Source: Dimargaris cristalligena | Taxonomy: Eukaryota; Kickxellomycota; Dimargaritomycetes; Dimargaritales; Dimargaritaceae | NCBI GenBank assembly: GCA_027576995.1 | Contig: JANBQC010000807.1 | Span: 1-10,233, forward strand | Direction of reading: 5' to 3' | Length of the DNA: 10,233 nt | Part shown: piece by piece, positions 7,802 to 10,233 of the stretch | Layout: every line of letters starts with the position of its first letter | Numbering within the stretch: the stretch's first letter is position 1 | The notes under the pieces: generated by a model | The model's input: the letters and a program-made list of their open reading frames with translations, nothing else | What the model was told of the DNA's origin: nothing | Databases searched by the model: none | Program-made: the position numbers and the translations under genes

Positions 7802-8517
7802 GCCTACCCCAGTAGAATACTATTTGGCTCCGGGGGGGTTTCTTCCCACAGCCCGCCAGCAACAGCAGAGCATCCCTTGGAAACTAGCAGTCCAGTGGTA
7901 AGAATTATATACCATTCATTACATTATAATATAATATACGGATGAAATACTATATATATATATATATATATATATATGATATGACGACGGCTTGACTCTT
8001 TTGGAGCAGGAACAATATATAATATCCCTCCTCCTCTTTTCTTTCACAATAAGGGGCCGCCGCCGTCAGTTTTGTCGTCAATACATTCATTACACATACA
8101 CTCGGCTTTCTGGGTTGGCAGGAGGGGCTGGCTGTTGTTTTCTTCTACACTTACCCGTTTTTAGCCCACCCCCCTCTTCCCATTTATTTGGTAGCTGCCA
8201 TTGTAACCCTAATCAGACTCTATATAATAAGCTAACCCCGACCGGTAGATTTTGGGGGGCGTTAGTTGTCACACACCACTAACAATTCCCCACACAGCAG
8301 TAGAACCCTATTTATTACTGACCTTACTAATATACTACTCTACTTACCACTACTACATTATTCCCCCCTCCAGTCCACGATTTACACATCCTTCGCCTGC
8401 ACACCACCAACCCCAGCTACTTTGGGCTATCAGGCGAACGATTGGTTTTCTGGTCGTCATACCAGGCATATCGATGACTCGCCCATGCAAGTCCTCGTCG
8501 ATCCTTTTTCAACCTGA
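7784..8517 (+). CDS. Candidate two-exon small protein, unknown function
   Basis: Exon 1 (7784-7897) ends in GTG before a GTAAGA donor. Exon 2 (8374-8517) follows a good intron 3' end, with TACTAAT at 8325-8331 and CCCCCCTCCAG ending at 8373. Both junctions are phase 0, giving 85 residues ending in V-D-P-F-S-T. Codon use in exon 2 (GCC, TTC, GGC, ATC, GTC, CTC) resembles that of the confident genes. The start is weak because the ATG lies in the heptamer repeat. An alternative small exon could begin after the TTCCCACAG acceptor at 7851. I recognise no family. The last exon is more believable than the start. Confidence 0.25.
7898..8373 (+). other. Candidate intron of the small gene
   Basis: A GTAAGA donor at 7898, branch-like CACTAAC at 8277-8283 and TACTAAT at 8325-8331, and a C-rich acceptor ending at 8373. 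Its 476 bases are longer than the other introns here. It also includes a long TA repeat and a second AG after CCCCACAC at 8296-8297, which could be an alternative acceptor. Confidence 0.3.
7951..7977. repeat. (TA)13 tract
   Basis: An uninterrupted TA run in the candidate intron, within a generally AT-rich stretch (7905-7980). Confidence 0.95.
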
Positions 8518-9160
8518 CCCCTCTTAATCAAGCCCCTCCCCCGATTTTACTCTTATAGATAATCCCAGACGGGAGGGAACGAAAAAAAGATGTATTATAA
8601 ATGTATACGAACGGATGAGAGAGACGGTGAAGGAGAAATGAGGCCTCCAAGTGATGCGATGATGATCAGCATCCCTCTCCTTCCACCCATTCATTATTCA
8701 TTCGTCAATAAGTCCGATACCACCTTGAGGTCGTGCGATACTAGAAGTTTCGTGGATTCTCTAACCCCTTGACCAAGATAACGAATAGACCAGGCCCAAC
8801 GACCTCTTGGCAGCTGCTACATCAGTATTATTATTTTATTATGCTTGCCAATGGTGGCCACTATTGGTTCCAGGAAGTAGCGGCCCGGCTGACTGATTAT
8901 CCCATTAGACCGTAAATATATCTATGCATAGACCCTTATTACTTCTACTACTACTGCTGCTGCTACATACAACCATACACACGCCAGGCCTGCTCGTGCC
9001 TTCCCCCTATCATAGAACAACGATAAACCAATTGCCTATCCATGTTCACCATCCCTTGTAATAGGCAACCCTGGTTTCTGAATATTCACCCATCGGCCAT
9101 CCAATCGACGGGATTATCCACCTTTCCCCCCATCTGCACTAAATGACGACCGGATAATAT

Positions 9161-9178
9161 TATATATATATATATATA
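9161..9178. repeat. (TA)9 tract
   Basis: A simple TA run in the non-coding right part of the window. Confidence 0.9.
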
Positions 9179-9357
9179 CAGTCTCCCCTTTATTAGCCCC
9201 TATTTAACCATTGGTGACTAATTATTGATTATATACACAGGCTTAATATACCCTCTTCATCGTATCAAATACGGCCAAGGATCCTCCCATCCCAGACGGG
9301 TATGGTGGTAGTATTATGGCCAAGTGCATGTGGAAGGAAGATGCTTAATGCATTTAT

Positions 9358-9397
9358 GCCATTAAATGGGTGATGGGCATGCCCAACTGTCAATGGC
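9358..9397. repeat. Nested inverted repeat around a 12-base palindrome
   Basis: The outer arms are GCCATT (9358-9363) and AATGGC (9392-9397). Between them lies the perfect palindrome TGGGCATGCCCA (9374-9385). It could be a dimeric transcription-factor site or part of a folded RNA. No family is recognised. Confidence 0.6.
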
Positions 9398-9528
9398 TTG
9401 GCATTTCTTTCCCACCCATCTTCCCCACCGATGCCTCTCTTTCTCCTCTATACAGTGTGCACTCAAAACAGAGCCAGTCTAGGTCAACCATATCCACAAA
9501 AAGACCGTTAAGCAATGTTTATTTATAC

Positions 9529-9542
9529 ATATATATATATAT
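9529..9542. repeat. (AT)7 tract
   Basis: A short AT run followed by TTAAAATA in an AT-rich patch. Confidence 0.85.
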
Positions 9543-10040
9543 TTAAAATACTAATACAACATAGGATCAAATGAAGAGCAGAGGTGTACTGTTGTTAGGC
9601 TGACTTCCCCCCCTACCCATTCATGTCCACCAAAAGGGACTACTGAATGGTCATCCGCATCATTTTGAAGGCCATAGTCACCAGTGATCGGGATCATACT
9701 GCCAGTCCGCTCCTACTCAATCTACCAGTAACTCACTACCACTATAAACCCTAATCATCAACAGTGCCGAATATATTCGAGTGGGTGGGGGTTCAGTCTG
9801 GCTGTATATGCAATTCCTCACTGTTTTTCATTTGTTTTCTCATTTCCATTTCCATGGCATTCCAAACCTATACAACTGAGCCGGATCTCACCCAAATATA
9901 TCTATATGCGAAACCCACCCACAGCTCGCTATAGGCTTCCTTACTCTCATTTCGGGTCCATGACCGTCTTTTTGTGTGGGGGGTGCTTGGAAAACCACGA
10001 AGTTTGGTCTGCTGGGTGATTGGTCAACCACTGCCGAAAA

Positions 10041-10182
10041 TTGAAGGGAAGTGTTAAAGTCCAAATCACTCCCCTTGAATAAGAAGGTTGGTGATGTACT
10101 GTTGCTCCACTACTATTCTCAAATGGAAGTACTAGCCCAACAACATCCCTGGTTGAATATGGGAGTAATTCAACAGGGATGT
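10041..10182. repeat. Three consecutive inverted repeats (stem-loops)
   Basis: Stem 1: 10041-10053 with 10067-10079, 11 of 13 pairs, 13-base loop. Stem 2: 10087-10100 with 10128-10141, two five-pair blocks around a four-base internal mismatch. Stem 3: 10143-10158 with 10168-10182, 15 perfect pairs with one bulged G (10151 or 10152) and a nine-base loop. Stem 3 is strong enough that chance is unlikely. The cluster could belong to a structured RNA or a fold-back mobile element cut by the window edge. Confidence 0.6.
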
Positions 10183-10233
10183 ATAACGAAAAATCCATTT
10201 GATGAGGCAAGTAAAGTACTACTGGTTGAAAAT
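10123..10233 (+). CDS. Possible 5' end of a gene running off the right edge
   Basis: An ATG in a favourable context (CAAATGG) opens a frame of 37 codons with no stop before the window ends (M-E-V-L-A-Q-Q-H-P-W..., ending K-V-L-L-V-E-N). The same frame is open upstream to a TGA at 10042-10044. The translation has a balanced, protein-like composition, but no family is recognised. The opposite strand is also open (9947-10198), and the strong inverted repeat at 10143-10182 lies inside the frame, so the coding status is uncertain. Confidence 0.25.
   Translation, partial: MEVLAQQHPWLNMGVIQQGCITKNPFDEASKVLLVEN

Larger units (their letters stand above)
8518..10040. other. Apparently non-coding 1.5 kb, + strand pyrimidine-rich
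   Basis: No frame shows a recognisable protein. The longest (8590-8772, 60 codons, + strand) has no motif. The stretch contains several C runs (9127-9131, 9607-9613), TA repeats, an intron-like 3' end (ATATACACAG ending at 9240) and a structured inverted repeat near 9358-9397. It could be intergenic, a long 5' leader for a gene beyond the right edge, or a non-coding RNA. Confidence 0.4.

Noticed and set aside
8340..8350. ACTTACC resembling the 5' end of U1 snRNA
   Set aside because: Only seven bases match. The rest of U1 (stem-loop I, Sm site) is not there, and the match lies in the pyrimidine tract of an intron 3' end.
8655..8760. ATGATGA resembling a C box of a C/D snoRNA
   Set aside because: No CTGA D box with closing stem is found at a suitable distance downstream.
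8590..8772. A 60-codon ATG-initiated + strand frame
   Set aside because: It is near chance length, with no motif, no splice support and unremarkable codon use. Left as non-coding.
8562..9300. Twelve-base direct repeat ATCCCAGACGGG at 8562-8573 and 9289-9300
   Set aside because: A few 12-base matches are expected by chance in a window of this size, and the flanks of the two copies do not match.
1..10233. tRNA, rRNA, CRISPR arrays or bacterial-type operons
   Set aside because: No B-box-like GGTTCGANTCC in a cloverleaf context, no rRNA signatures and no regularly spaced repeats were seen. The intron-split genes exclude a bacterial source.

Overview
The window is eukaryotic. Its genes are split by spliceosomal introns with GTAAGN or GTATGT donors, CTAAC/TACTAAC branch sites and AG acceptors, and it has many dinucleotide repeats and no operon-like packing. 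Compact genes, introns of roughly 130 to 280 bases, yeast-like branch sites and a Cdc42/Rac-responsive PAK kinase fit a fungus best, probably an early-diverging (zygomycete-type) lineage. The exact taxon cannot be fixed from the sequence.

Left part (1-2.7 kb, + strand): a five-exon gene, 234-2318, for a 420-residue SPF45/RBM17-type splicing factor. It keeps the N-terminal MSLY start, a conserved D-Y-x-P-x-x-P-N-x-Y segment followed by a basic helix, and a C-terminal U2AF-homology motif (UHM) with an R-Y-F signature. The G-patch that normally sits before the UHM is missing.

Centre (2.7-7.7 kb, - strand): a two-exon gene, 6209-3944, for a 700-residue STE20/PAK kinase, convergent with the splicing-factor gene. 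Its N-terminus carries two CRIB-like Rho-GTPase-binding motifs exactly 70 residues apart. Its kinase core keeps the VAIK, HRD and DFG residues but is changed at the glycine loop, the catalytic-loop lysine and the activation-loop threonine. The flanks (2.7-3.9 and 6.2-7.7 kb) are purine-rich on the + strand and contain no recognisable gene. A 191-codon hydrophobic frame at 3237-3812 is only a weak candidate.

Right part (7.7-10.2 kb, + strand pyrimidine-rich): no recognisable conserved gene. There is a possible two-exon small protein (7784-8517) whose intron 3' end is convincing, then about 1.5 kb of apparently non-coding sequence with TA repeats and inverted repeats. The right edge has a cluster of stem-loops overlapping an open frame that runs off the window.

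The two confident genes are not functionally linked: one acts in nuclear 3' splice-site selection, the other in Cdc42/Rac signalling to polarity and the actin cytoskeleton. The best leads are the tandem CRIB motifs, the altered PAK kinase core, the G-patch-less SPF45, and the C-rich branch-point tracts inside the SPF45 gene's own introns.
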